NCBI GenBank assembly: GCA_951812615.1
Contig: CATOSU010000007.1
Location: forward strand, 167,751-231,750
Direction: 5' to 3'
Source of the DNA: an uncultured Paracoccaceae bacterium
GTDB taxonomy: Bacteria > Pseudomonadota > Alphaproteobacteria > Rhodobacterales > Rhodobacteraceae
Length of the DNA: 64,000 bases
Position numbers and translations under genes: made by a program. The notes beneath the pieces were generated by a model, which worked only from the letters and a program-made list of their open reading frames with translations, was not told the origin of the DNA and searched no databases. Below are positions 26,432 through 34,848 of the stretch, one piece after another (position 1 is the first letter of the stretch; every line of letters begins with the position of its first letter).

Positions 26432-27469
26432 TCAGCCCGTGGTGCTGTCCAGCGCCCGCAACCCGCGTTCGGCGAAGACCGGCACGTATTGGCCCATCTG
26501 CCGCGCGCGTTCGGGGTTGGAGGCGTTGCCATCCAGCGCGCGTTTATAAACGCCCTGAATGATGCCGGTCATACGGAAAAAACAGAAGGCGAGGTAGTAT
26601 CCGAAATGGTCGATCTTCCCCATTCCCCTGCGTTCACAATACTTTGCGACAAATTCTTCATCCGTCATCAACCCCTGGGCGGCGCGGTCTATACCGGCCA
26701 GCCCCCGGCCCACATCGCCCGGCGGCATCTGCCATTGCATGATCACACTGGCAAGGTCCGCATAGGGGTGGCCAATGGTGCTCAGCTCCCAGTCGAGCAC
26801 CGCCAGCACGTCTTCGCGATCCTTGCAGAACAGCATGTTGTCGATGCGGTAATCGCCGTGCACCAGCGTACGCTGGCCATCATCGGCAGGCGCTTCGCTG
26901 ACGAGCCGCTCCATCAGCATGTCCATATCAGCCACGGTTTCGGTTTCAGACGCGCGGTATTGTTTGGACCAGCGCCCGATCTGGCGTTCGAAATAGTTGC
27001 CCGGCGGGCCGAAGTCGGACAGCCCGACCGCGTCGATATCGACCATGTGCAGCTCGGCCAGCACCCGGTTCATCGCGTCCATCACACCGTGGCGCTTGGA
27101 TTTCTCCAGATCCTTCAGCTGCGGGTCACCAAACAGGCGCCCTTCCTTGAACTCCATGACATAGAACATTGACCCGATGACATCGTCGTCCTCGCACAGC
27201 ACATACATCTCGGCGACCGGCACATTGGAACCGGCCAGCGCCTTTTGCACGCGAAACTCGCGGTCAACGGCATGGGCGGATTTCAACAGCTGACCGGGAG
27301 GTTTGCGGCGCAGCACGTATTTCCTTGCCGGCGTTTTCAGCAGGAAGGTCGGGTTCGACTGCCCGACATCGAACTTGCTGGCCTCGATCGGACCTTCGAA
27401 CCCCGGCAGGCGCTCCGACAGGTAGGCGGCAACCGCCTCGACGTCGATGGTCTGGGTTGAACTGCTCAT
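26432..27469 (-). CDS. APH-fold kinase, ACAD10/11 N-terminal / LvaA type
   Basis: 345-residue aminoglycoside-phosphotransferase-fold protein of the type fused to the front of ACAD10/ACAD11. Diagnostic runs are YVLRRKPPGQLLKSAHAVDR (residues 51-70) and LCEDDDVIGSMFYVMEF (91-107). The catalytic loop is HGDYRIDN (His204, Asp206, Asn211) and the metal motif is LDWELSTIGHPYADLA (Asp226). In mammalian ACAD10/11 and bacterial LvaA, this domain phosphorylates 4-hydroxyacyl-CoA. The dehydrogenase counterpart is the gene at 8531-9838. The substrate here is inferred. Confidence 0.9.
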   Translation of the reverse strand: MSSSTQTIDVEAVAAYLSERLPGFEGPIEASKFDVGQSNPTFLLKTPARKYVLRRKPPGQLLKSAHAVDREFRVQKALAGSNVPVAEMYVLCEDDDVIGSMFYVMEFKEGRLFGDPQLKDLEKSKRHGVMDAMNRVLAELHMVDIDAVGLSDFGPPGNYFERQIGRWSKQYRASETETVADMDMLMERLVSEAPADDGQRTLVHGDYRIDNMLFCKDREDVLAVLDWELSTIGHPYADLASVIMQWQMPPGDVGRGLAGIDRAAQGLMTDEEFVAKYCERRGMGKIDHFGYYLAFCFFRMTGIIQGVYKRALDGNASNPERARQMGQYVPVFAERGLRALDSTTG

Positions 27470-27479
27470 GCGTCCCTCC

Positions 27480-28130
27480 TCAGCTATAGGTTATCATATC
27501 GGCCTGCACGTCAGGCGCCATATGGGGCAGCGAATTGAATTCCATCAGCCCGATCCCGCGCGACGAAAACACGAAGCGGGTGGTCGAGGTGTTCCGCATC
27601 TGCAGGTTCAGCTCCATCATCTGCGGCTTGGGCGCGCCGATGGTGGAGGCGACAAGCTGGCCTATGGCCCCGCCCGAGCTGATCACCAGAACCCGCCGCG
27701 CATCGGTATCGGTGGCAAAACCCAGTGCGGCGGCGACGCGGGTTTCGAACTCGGCCCAGCTTTCGCTGGCACCGGCCAGCCCGCCGTCCTGCCATTCCAG
27801 TATGGTGTCCTTCAGGGTGCGGAAATGGGTCCGCCGGTCGCCCCGGACAGGGCCCGGCACCACGCCGTTGAACCGAACGCCCAGCAGATCGTGGAAATCG
27901 TACTCATTGAAGCCTGCATGTTCCTCAGGCGAGTCTTCGAACCCCATCGAGGTCAGCGTTTCCTTCTGCCGGACCAGTGTACCCGTGACCAGACGGTCAG
28001 GCACCCAGCCCGTCGCCCGCAAGTAAGCCCCCAGCAATTCGGATTGCCGGTGGCCAAGATCCGACAGCTTGTCGTAATTGTCCGCCCCAAACGAGGCCTG
28101 TGCGTGGCGGACAACCAGCAGTTCGGCCAT
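27480..28130 (-). CDS. Histidine-phosphatase-fold protein with altered active site
   Basis: 216-residue phosphoglycerate-mutase-like protein. The N-terminal RHAQ motif (Arg8, His9) supplies the phospho-accepting His. The second catalytic His, normally in a SHGG motif, is Ser152 (VISSGGAIG). It lies 10 bp upstream of the kinase gene in the same operon, which suggests a linked role in phosphoryl chemistry. Activity with the missing His is uncertain. A second, intact family member lies at 34849. Confidence 0.85.
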   Translation of the reverse strand: MAELLVVRHAQASFGADNYDKLSDLGHRQSELLGAYLRATGWVPDRLVTGTLVRQKETLTSMGFEDSPEEHAGFNEYDFHDLLGVRFNGVVPGPVRGDRRTHFRTLKDTILEWQDGGLAGASESWAEFETRVAAALGFATDTDARRVLVISSGGAIGQLVASTIGAPKPQMMELNLQMRNTSTTRFVFSSRGIGLMEFNSLPHMAPDVQADMITYS

Positions 28131-28133
28131 GGG

Positions 28134-29144
28134 TCAGCCCGCGAATTCTGAGGCGAGCCGCGCCCCTGCGGCAAGGTATTCATCCGCCATCCGGTCCACC
28201 AGCGCGGCGGCCGGGGTCACGTCATGCACCGCGCCGATGCCCTGTCCGGAGCCCCAGATGGTTTTCCACGCCTTGGGCTTTGACGATCCGCCCGAGAAGT
28301 TCATCGAGGACGGATCGGCCGTTGGCAGGTTGTCCGGGTCCATCCCGGCCTGCTCCACTGATCCCTTGAGGTAATTGCCCCAAACCCCTGTAAAGAGGGA
28401 AGAATAGACGATGTCCTCGGCCTCGCTATCGACGATCATCTGCTTGTATTCGGGGTCGGCATTGGCTTCTTCGGTGGCGATGAAGGGCGAACCGGTATAG
28501 CCGAAATCAGCCCCCAGCGCGCGCGCGGCCAGCAGGGCCTCGCCGGTGGCAATGGCGCCGGACAGCGCAATCGGCCCGTCGAACCATTCGCGGATTTCCC
28601 GCACCAGCGCAAAGGGTGATTGTGCCCCGGCATGGCCGCCGGCGCCGGCAGCCACGGCAACCAGCCCGTCCGCGCCCTTGGACACCGCCTTTTTCGCAAA
28701 CGTGTTGTTGATGATGTCATGCAACACCACGCCACCGCAGGAATGCGCGGCCTCGTTCACCTCGATCCGCGCGCCAAGCGAAGTGATCCAGATCGGGACC
28801 TCGTGCTTGACGCAGATTTCGATATCACGCTCCAGCCGCCCGTTGGAGCGGTGCACGATCTGGTTCACCGCGTAAGGTGCTGCCGGGTTGTCCGGGTTTT
28901 CCTGATTGTGCCGATCCAGCTCTTCCTTGATCCGCGTCAGCCATGCGTCGAGCAGGGGCGGTTCTCCGTCTGACTCGCGGGCGTTGAGCGCCGGGAACGC
29001 CCCCACGATCCCCGCCTTGCACTGCGCAATCACCAGTTCCGGGCCGGAAATGATGAACAGTGGCGACCCGATCAGCGGGATCCGCAGCCCGCGCAGGGCG
29101 CCGGGCAGGTGGCTGTCGTCGCGGGTCCAGGCCATATCCTTCAT
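28134..29144 (-). CDS. Nitronate monooxygenase / 2-nitropropane dioxygenase-like flavoprotein
   Basis: 336-residue FMN-dependent TIM barrel with GADGLVAVAAGAGGHAG (about 185-200) and SGAIATGEALLAARALGADF, the phosphate-binding region. Members next to acyl-CoA genes often are not nitronate monooxygenases. IpdC of actinobacterial steroid-ring breakdown, for example, is an enoyl-CoA-type reductase of this fold. I chose the start at 29144 ([10 protein letters not shown]), which overlaps the thiolase stop; the longer open frame is a shadow of the thiolase. Confidence 0.85.
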   Translation of the reverse strand: MKDMAWTRDDSHLPGALRGLRIPLIGSPLFIISGPELVIAQCKAGIVGAFPALNARESDGEPPLLDAWLTRIKEELDRHNQENPDNPAAPYAVNQIVHRSNGRLERDIEICVKHEVPIWITSLGARIEVNEAAHSCGGVVLHDIINNTFAKKAVSKGADGLVAVAAGAGGHAGAQSPFALVREIREWFDGPIALSGAIATGEALLAARALGADFGYTGSPFIATEEANADPEYKQMIVDSEAEDIVYSSLFTGVWGNYLKGSVEQAGMDPDNLPTADPSSMNFSGGSSKPKAWKTIWGSGQGIGAVHDVTPAAALVDRMADEYLAAGARLASEFAG

Positions 29145-30340
29145 CACAGCACCTCGAAGAGGCCGGCCGCACCCATGCCGCCGCCCACACACATGGTGCA
29201 GACCACGTATTTGGCACCGCGGCGTTTGCCCTCGATCAGCGCATGGCCCACCATCCGAGCACCCGACATGCCATAGGGGTGGCCAATGGAAATCGCGCCG
29301 CCATCGACATTCATCGTCTCGTTCGGGATGCCCAGCCGGTCGCGGCTGTAAAGCACCTGAACGGCGAAGGCTTCGTTGAATTCCCACAGGTCGATGTCGT
29401 CCATCGTCAGATAATGCGCTTCCAAGAGCTTCGGCACGGCAAAGACCGGACCGATCCCCATCTCGTCCGGCTCACAGCCTGCCGCCATCACGCCCACGTA
29501 ACGGCCCAGCGGCTGCAGACCCTTTTTCTCGGCCAGCTTTGCTTCCATCACGACCGAGGCCGACGCGCCATCGCTGAGCTGCGAGGCATTGCCGGCGGTG
29601 ATATGCTTGCCTTCCTTGATGTGGATGCCGTTCTTGAACACCGGCTGCAGACCCGCCAGCGACTCGGCTGTGGTCGATGGACGGTTGCCTTCGTCCTTGG
29701 ACAGCGTCACCTCGTGTTCGGTGATCTCGCCGGTTTCCTTGTTCTGCATCTTCATGATCGTGGTCAGCGGCACGATCTCGTCGTCGAACCGCCCGGCCTG
29801 TTGCGCGTCATGGGTGCGGGCCTGGCTCTGGGCGGCGTATTCGTCCTGATATTCGCGCGTCAGACCATAGCGTTCGCCCACGGTTTCCGCGGTTTCGAGC
29901 ATGGACATGTAAAGCTCGGGCTTGTTTTCAAGAATCCACGGATCGGGGTTCACCCGCATGTCCTGTGTCTGCACTGTCGAGATGCTTTCGACCCCGCCGC
30001 CAATGGCCACATCCATGCCATCCTGCACCACCTGCTTGGCCGCGGTGGCAATCGCCATCATGCCGCTGGCGCATTGCCGGTCCACCGACATGCCCGCCAC
30101 CGTCACCGGCAGGCCCGCGCGGATCACGCCCTGTCGTGCGATGTTGCCGCCCTGATAGCCCTGCTGCAGGGCCGAACCGACCACGCAATCCTGCACCTCG
30201 CCCGGTTCGATCCCGGCGCGCTGCACCGCGTGGCTGATCGCGTGGCTGATCAGCGTCTGCGGCGTGGTGGCATTGAACGACCCGCGATAGGCTTTGCCAA
30301 TCGGGGTGCGGGCGGTGGAAACGATCACTGCGTCGCGCAT
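29144..30340 (-). CDS. Thiolase (acetyl-CoA acyltransferase)
   Basis: 398-residue degradative-type thiolase. It has nucleophile Cys90 in [11 protein letters not shown], the [10 protein letters not shown] histidine motif near residue 350, and the second Cys in TMCVGGGMG near the C-terminus. It cleaves a 3-ketoacyl-CoA to acetyl- or propionyl-CoA plus a shortened acyl-CoA. It has a TGATG overlap with the nitronate monooxygenase-like gene and a 25-bp gap from the SDR upstream. Confidence 0.94.
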   Translation of the reverse strand: MRDAVIVSTARTPIGKAYRGSFNATTPQTLISHAISHAVQRAGIEPGEVQDCVVGSALQQGYQGGNIARQGVIRAGLPVTVAGMSVDRQCASGMMAIATAAKQVVQDGMDVAIGGGVESISTVQTQDMRVNPDPWILENKPELYMSMLETAETVGERYGLTREYQDEYAAQSQARTHDAQQAGRFDDEIVPLTTIMKMQNKETGEITEHEVTLSKDEGNRPSTTAESLAGLQPVFKNGIHIKEGKHITAGNASQLSDGASASVVMEAKLAEKKGLQPLGRYVGVMAAGCEPDEMGIGPVFAVPKLLEAHYLTMDDIDLWEFNEAFAVQVLYSRDRLGIPNETMNVDGGAISIGHPYGMSGARMVGHALIEGKRRGAKYVVCTMCVGGGMGAAGLFEVL

Positions 30341-30365
30341 GTGTGTTATCCTTTTCAGTGGGTTA

Positions 30366-31289
30366 TCAGGTCCAGTTTACGTCAACGCCCAACGCTTTTG
30401 CCGCGTTGGCCGCATATTTCCGGGTCTGGGCAAAGGCATCGTCCATGACCTTCATGCCCGCCTCGTCGGTTATCCTGTCAAACTGCGCGGCGACCGCGTC
30501 CGGGGTGTTGTCACTGCCCATCAGGGTAATGCCTTCGGTCTCGTAAACCCGGGTCTGGGCATAGCTGCCGCCGCCGGCGCCGAGGATCACCCGGCTGGGC
30601 GCGTCTTCGGACACCAGATAGAGCACGCCGGGCGTGATCGTCTCGGGCACCAGCAGTTTCTGCACCTCTTCCGGCAGCAGATCTTCGGTCATCCGCGTCG
30701 TCGCGGTCGGGGCCAGCGTGTTGACACGGATGTTGTAGCGCGCGCCTTCCAGATGCAGCACGTTCATCAGCCCGATCATTGCCGCCTTGGCAGCACCGTA
30801 ATTGGCCTGACCGAAATTGCCGTAGAGCCCGGAGGCCGAGGTCGTCACCACGACCCGCCCATAGCCCTGTTCGCGCATCACCGGCCAGACCGCATGGGTG
30901 CAGATCGCCGTGCCCATCAGGTGCACCTCGACCACCTTTCGGAAATCGGCGATCTCCAGCTTGGCAAAGCTTTTGTCGCGCAGGATGCCGGCATTGTTGA
31001 TCAGGATGTCGATGCGGCCCCAGCGGTCCATAACCTGCGCCACCATGTCGGCGACCTGTGCCTCGTCCGAGACATCGGCGCCGTGGGCCATGGCGGTGCC
31101 GCCCGCGGCGGTGATCTCGGCCACGACCTGTGCCGCGGCGCTGTCATCGGTGCCCTGCCCGTCCGTCGATGCGCCCAGATCGTTGACCACGACTTTCGCG
31201 CCGCGTTCGGCCAACCTCAGCGCGTGGCTGCGGCCCAGCCCGGCACCGGCGCCGGTGACAATGGCCACCTGATCGTCGAAGCGGATCAT
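30366..31289 (-). CDS. SDR, 17-beta-HSD4/MFE-2-like hydroxyacyl-CoA dehydrogenase
   Basis: 307-residue short-chain dehydrogenase of the type forming the first domain of multifunctional enzyme 2. It starts [20 protein letters not shown] (residues 1-20) and has [13 protein letters not shown] near 27-39, INNAGILRD near 97, and catalytic YGAAK with Tyr164. Such enzymes oxidise D-3-hydroxyacyl-CoA, including bulky or branched ones, which pairs with the MaoC hydratase at 37409. It is coupled to the upstream dehydrogenase by a TGATG overlap. Confidence 0.9.
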   Translation of the reverse strand: MIRFDDQVAIVTGAGAGLGRSHALRLAERGAKVVVNDLGASTDGQGTDDSAAAQVVAEITAAGGTAMAHGADVSDEAQVADMVAQVMDRWGRIDILINNAGILRDKSFAKLEIADFRKVVEVHLMGTAICTHAVWPVMREQGYGRVVVTTSASGLYGNFGQANYGAAKAAMIGLMNVLHLEGARYNIRVNTLAPTATTRMTEDLLPEEVQKLLVPETITPGVLYLVSEDAPSRVILGAGGGSYAQTRVYETEGITLMGSDNTPDAVAAQFDRITDEAGMKVMDDAFAQTRKYAANAAKALGVDVNWT

Positions 31290-32416
31290 CAAAACCCCCT
31301 TGCCTGCGCCACCCGTTCGGCGTGATAGCCGTAGTCGCCCAGCCATTCCGCCGCCACCCGGGCGCGTTTCATGTAGAAGCCCATGTCGAACGCATCCGTC
31401 ATGCCGATGCCGCCATGCATCTGCACGCCTTCGATCACGGCCAGCTTCGCGGTCTGGTTCGCCCGCGCCTTGGCCAGCGACACGGCCAGCGACACGGCCA
31501 GCGTGGCGTTTTCCGGGTCTTCGTCCAGCATCCGGCCCGCATTGAGGATGGCCGAGGCGGTGACCTCGGTTTCACACCACAGATGCGCGGCCCGGTGCTG
31601 CAGCGCCTGAAACGCGCCGATGGGCACGCCGAACTGTTTGCGTTCCTTCAGGTAATCGACCGTCATGCCGAAGGCGCCGGCCGCCAGCCCCGTGGCCTCG
31701 GCCGCCAGCGCGGCCTGTCCGGCCTGCAGCGCCGGGGTCAGGACCGACATCGCGTCTCCCACCGTGCCCAGCACGTCATCGCCGGTCGCCTCGACTTCCG
31801 TGAAATCAACCCGTGCACTGTCGCGGCTGTCGATCATCGCGGTCCCGGTGCGGTCGATCCCGGCGCGGTCGGCGGGCAGGTCAAACAGCGTCAGCCCCTC
31901 TTCGGCGCGGGCCAGCACCAGCAAGCGATCCGCGTTGCCGCCATCGACGACAAAGGTTTTGGCCCCGTTCAGCCGGAAGCCGTTGCCGACCTTGTGCGCG
32001 GCCATCTGCGAGGCTTCGGGGGCGTGCTTGGTGCCCTCGTCCACAGCCAGAGCATAGGTGCGTTGGCCCGCGGCAATGGCCTGCAGCGCCGCACCGGCAC
32101 GGTCGCCGGCCACGTGACGCAGGGCCGTCGCCGCAATCACCGCGGTCGACAGGAAGGGTGACAGCGTCAGCGTCCGGCCCATTTCCCCGGCCAGCACACC
32201 GGCGGCGGCATGGCCCATGTCGGACCCGCCCTGTGCTTCGGGCACCAGAACCCCGGCCCAGCCCATATTCGCCATTTCGGCCCAGAGCGCCGGGTCATGG
32301 GTCTGGCCCGTGTCGCGCAGCGCGCGCAGGTGACCGACCGGCGCGGCCTCGTCCAGAAACCCGCGGGCCATATCGGCCAGCATCACTTCTTCTTCGGTTT
32401 TCACCAGCTTGGCCAT
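31289..32416 (-). CDS. Acyl-CoA dehydrogenase, FadE-type subunit
   Basis: 375-residue acyl-CoA dehydrogenase fold. The C-terminal MHGGIGMTDAFDMGFYMKR is typical of the partner subunit in paired FadE dehydrogenases, where the catalytic Glu is supplied by the other gene. No EGGTSE motif is seen here. An in-frame 12-bp tandem repeat at 31472-31503 encodes the doubled AVSLAVSL. It probably forms a heteromer with the product of 32508-33680. Confidence 0.88.
   Translation of the reverse strand: MAKLVKTEEEVMLADMARGFLDEAAPVGHLRALRDTGQTHDPALWAEMANMGWAGVLVPEAQGGSDMGHAAAGVLAGEMGRTLTLSPFLSTAVIAATALRHVAGDRAGAALQAIAAGQRTYALAVDEGTKHAPEASQMAAHKVGNGFRLNGAKTFVVDGGNADRLLVLARAEEGLTLFDLPADRAGIDRTGTAMIDSRDSARVDFTEVEATGDDVLGTVGDAMSVLTPALQAGQAALAAEATGLAAGAFGMTVDYLKERKQFGVPIGAFQALQHRAAHLWCETEVTASAILNAGRMLDEDPENATLAVSLAVSLAKARANQTAKLAVIEGVQMHGGIGMTDAFDMGFYMKRARVAAEWLGDYGYHAERVAQARGF
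31472..31503. repeat. 12-bp tandem repeat inside acyl-CoA dehydrogenase gene
   Basis: GGCCAGCGACAC is repeated 2.7 times. The unit is four codons, so copy-number change would keep the frame and add or remove one AVSL block in a helix. Confidence 0.7.
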
Positions 32417-32442
32417 CTGCGGCCTCTCCTTCCCCGCGCTGC

Positions 32443-32506
32443 GAAAATTCTACGAATTTTCAGCGCCCAACCTCACGTCTCACGTCAGAAAATTCGTAGA
32501 ATTTTC
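32443..32506. repeat. Paired interrupted palindromes between two dehydrogenase genes
   Basis: GAAAATTCTACGAATTTTC (32443-32461) and GAAAATTCGTAGAATTTTC (32488-32506). Each is an 8-bp perfect inverted repeat with a 3-bp centre, and the two are exact reverse complements separated by 26 bp. The first is extended by GCGCT/AGCGC flanks. Together they can form two hairpins or one large hairpin. The second ends 1 bp before the stop codon of the acyl-CoA dehydrogenase gene. Confidence 0.8.
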
Positions 32507-32507
32507 G

Positions 32508-33680
32508 TCAGCCCGGCAGCCCCAGAACCCGCTTTGCCACGATGCTCAGCATCACCTCGGAGGTGCCGCCCTCGATCGAATTGGCCTTGGTCCGCAGCCA
32601 GTCCGCCGGGCGCGATCCCAGCGGGCCGTCCCATTCCAGCGCATCCGATCCACCGGAGGACATCAGCAGTTCGAACCGCTGCTTGTTCAACTCGGTGCCC
32701 ATGTATTTCAGCATCGCCGAGGCATCGCCCGCGCCCTGCCCGGCCTCGGCCTGATCCTTGTAGCGCTCCAGCGTCAGGCCGATCGCCAGCGTGTCGACCT
32801 CGGCGCGCATGGCGTCTGCCCGCAGGACCGTGTCCATCTCGCCGCCCGCATCCTCGCTCAGGATGGCGCCCAGTGCCCGCCCGCCGCCGGTCAGCCCGCC
32901 GGCGCCGCCCGATATCATCTGGCGTTCATGGGTCAGCAGGTACTTGGCCACGTCCCAGCCGCGGTTCACCTCGCCCACGACCTGTTCCTTGGGCACCTGC
33001 ACATTGTCGAAGAAGGTTTCGCAGAATGGTGACGCGCCGGAAATCAGCCGGATCGGCCGGGTCGAGACGCCTTCGCTTTCCATGTCCAGCAGGACAAACG
33101 AGATGCCCTTGTGCTTGGGCGCGTCGCGGTCGGTGCGCACCAGCGCAAAGATCCAGTCAGCCCGATCCGCGTAGGAAGTCCAGACCTTCTGCCCGTTGAC
33201 CAGCCAGTGATCGCCCTTATCCTCGCACCGGGTCTGCAGCGAGGCCAGATCAGACCCCGCGCCGGGTTCCGAATACCCCGGGCACCAGCGCACTTCGCCG
33301 CGGGCAATGGGCGGCAGATAGTGCAGCTTCTGTTCCTCTGTGCCGAAATGCAGCAGCGCCGGGCCCAGCATCCAGATGCCGAAGCTCTGCAGCGGGGCGC
33401 GGGCGTTGATCCGACGCATTTCCGCGTGAAAAATCTTTTCGCGCGCCCGGTCCAGACCTGCGCCGCCATAGGCCCGGGGCCATGTCGGCACCGTCAGCCC
33501 CTCGGACGCACACCGGTTCAGCCATTGTCTCTGGGCGTCCGACGCAAAGGCCCAGTTCTTGCCGCCCCAGCAGATGCTGGCCTCGTCGCCGGCGCCGTCG
33601 CGCATCTCTTCGGGACAGTTTTCCTCCAGCCACACGCGCAGTGCGGACCGGAATTCCCCGGGATCGGTGATATCGTGCAA
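32508..33680 (-). CDS. Acyl-CoA dehydrogenase, catalytic FadE-type subunit
   Basis: 390-residue acyl-CoA dehydrogenase with YSEPGAGSDLASLQTRCED (flavin/substrate region) and a C-terminal NSIEGGTSEVML, whose Glu is the likely catalytic base. I chose the TTG at 33680 because GGGGAGG lies 6 nt upstream; the first ATG in frame (33728) has no comparable site. It is the first gene of the long minus-strand run. A candidate IclR operator lies 38 bp upstream of this start. Confidence 0.88.
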   Translation of the reverse strand: MHDITDPGEFRSALRVWLEENCPEEMRDGAGDEASICWGGKNWAFASDAQRQWLNRCASEGLTVPTWPRAYGGAGLDRAREKIFHAEMRRINARAPLQSFGIWMLGPALLHFGTEEQKLHYLPPIARGEVRWCPGYSEPGAGSDLASLQTRCEDKGDHWLVNGQKVWTSYADRADWIFALVRTDRDAPKHKGISFVLLDMESEGVSTRPIRLISGASPFCETFFDNVQVPKEQVVGEVNRGWDVAKYLLTHERQMISGGAGGLTGGGRALGAILSEDAGGEMDTVLRADAMRAEVDTLAIGLTLERYKDQAEAGQGAGDASAMLKYMGTELNKQRFELLMSSGGSDALEWDGPLGSRPADWLRTKANSIEGGTSEVMLSIVAKRVLGLPG

Positions 33681-33714
33681 GCTCGCCTCCCCAACGTCCT
33701 GCGGTTGTTCCGCT

Positions 33715-33732
33715 ATGCAGAATTGCATTTCG
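33715..33732. promoter_or_regulatory. Candidate IclR operator, divergent promoter
   Basis: CAGAAT-TGC-ATTTCG (33718-33732), fitting TGCRRAAYNNNRTTYCG. It overlaps the inverted repeat ATGCA-GAAT-TGCAT (33715-33728). It lies between the acyl-CoA dehydrogenase (minus) and the quinone oxidoreductase (plus), so one site could serve both. Confidence 0.5.
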
Positions 33733-33808
33733 AATTTCCGTTGACAAGCCCGAAGCACGCTTGAAAAAGTCGGGTCAAACCGGCCTGATGGGCCATAGGG
33801 AGGACGAA

Positions 33809-34807
33809 ATGAAAGCCATGCTCAGCACCGCCGTGGGCGGCCCCGATACGCTGGAACTGACCGAAATGCCTGATCCGGAACCGAAAAAGGGCCAAATACT
33901 GGTTCGTGTGCACGCCGCGGGGTTGAATTTCCCCGATACACTGATGATCCGCGACATGTACCAGTTCAAGCCGCCGCGCCCCTTTGCACCGGGCGGTGAA
34001 ATCGCCGGAGAAGTGCTGGCGGTGGGTGAAGGTGTCGATAACGTCGCGTCAGGAGACCGGATCCTGGCGCTGACCTCGCATGGCGGGTTTGCCACCCATG
34101 CGGTGATCGACGCGGTGCGCGCGGTTCCGATCCCCGACGACATGCCCTACGAGGATGCGGCGTGCTTCATCTTTACCTATGGCACCTCCTATTACGCGCT
34201 GAAGGACCGGGGTTATCTGGGCGACGGCGACACGCTGCTGATCCTCGGGGCTGCCGGCGGGGTTGGTGCCGCAGCGATCGAACTGGGCAAAGCGATGGGC
34301 GCACGGGTGATCGGCGCGGTGTCCTCAGAGGAAAAGGCCGCGTTCTGCCGCGAGATCGGGGCCGATGATACGCTGGTCTATCCGCGCGAGCTGGACGGGC
34401 GCGATGCGCAGAAGGCGCTGTCGGCCGAGATCAAGAAAGTGGCCGGCGCAAACGGCATCGACGTGGCTTACGACGCGGTCGGCGGCGCCTATGCCGAGCC
34501 GGTGATCCGCGCAATGGCGTGGAACGGCCGGTTTCTGGTTGTCGGGTTCCCGGCAGGCATCCCGAAGATTCCCGCCAACCTGACATTGCTGAAAAGCTGT
34601 CAGATTGTCGGCGTGTTCTGGGGCGCGGCAACGATGCGCGATCCGGCCGGCCACGCGGCGAACATGCGCGACCTGTTCGCGCTTTATGCGGACGGGAAAA
34701 TCAAGCCGCGGATTTCGGCCTCGCTGCCGCTGGCGCAGGCTGCCGACGCGCTGAAGCTGATGGAAGACCGCAAGGTGATGGGCAAGGTTGTCCTGACGAT
34801 GGAATGA
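33809..34807 (+). CDS. NAD(P)H:quinone oxidoreductase-like (zinc-independent MDR)
   Basis: 332-residue medium-chain dehydrogenase/reductase of the quinone oxidoreductase group. It has GGEIAGEVLAVGEG near residue 57 and the cofactor motif GAAGGVGAAAIELGKAMGA near 145, and lacks zinc ligands. The start at 33809 follows GGGAGGA. Members often reduce enoyl or quinone compounds with NADPH; next to acyl-CoA genes an enoyl-CoA reductase is possible. It is divergent from the long catabolic run and shares its candidate IclR site. Confidence 0.88.
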   Translation: MKAMLSTAVGGPDTLELTEMPDPEPKKGQILVRVHAAGLNFPDTLMIRDMYQFKPPRPFAPGGEIAGEVLAVGEGVDNVASGDRILALTSHGGFATHAVIDAVRAVPIPDDMPYEDAACFIFTYGTSYYALKDRGYLGDGDTLLILGAAGGVGAAAIELGKAMGARVIGAVSSEEKAAFCREIGADDTLVYPRELDGRDAQKALSAEIKKVAGANGIDVAYDAVGGAYAEPVIRAMAWNGRFLVVGFPAGIPKIPANLTLLKSCQIVGVFWGAATMRDPAGHAANMRDLFALYADGKIKPRISASLPLAQAADALKLMEDRKVMGKVVLTME

Positions 34808-34848
34808 CATGCCGTGCCGCAGGGTGCACCGGGACGGCGCACCCGCCG

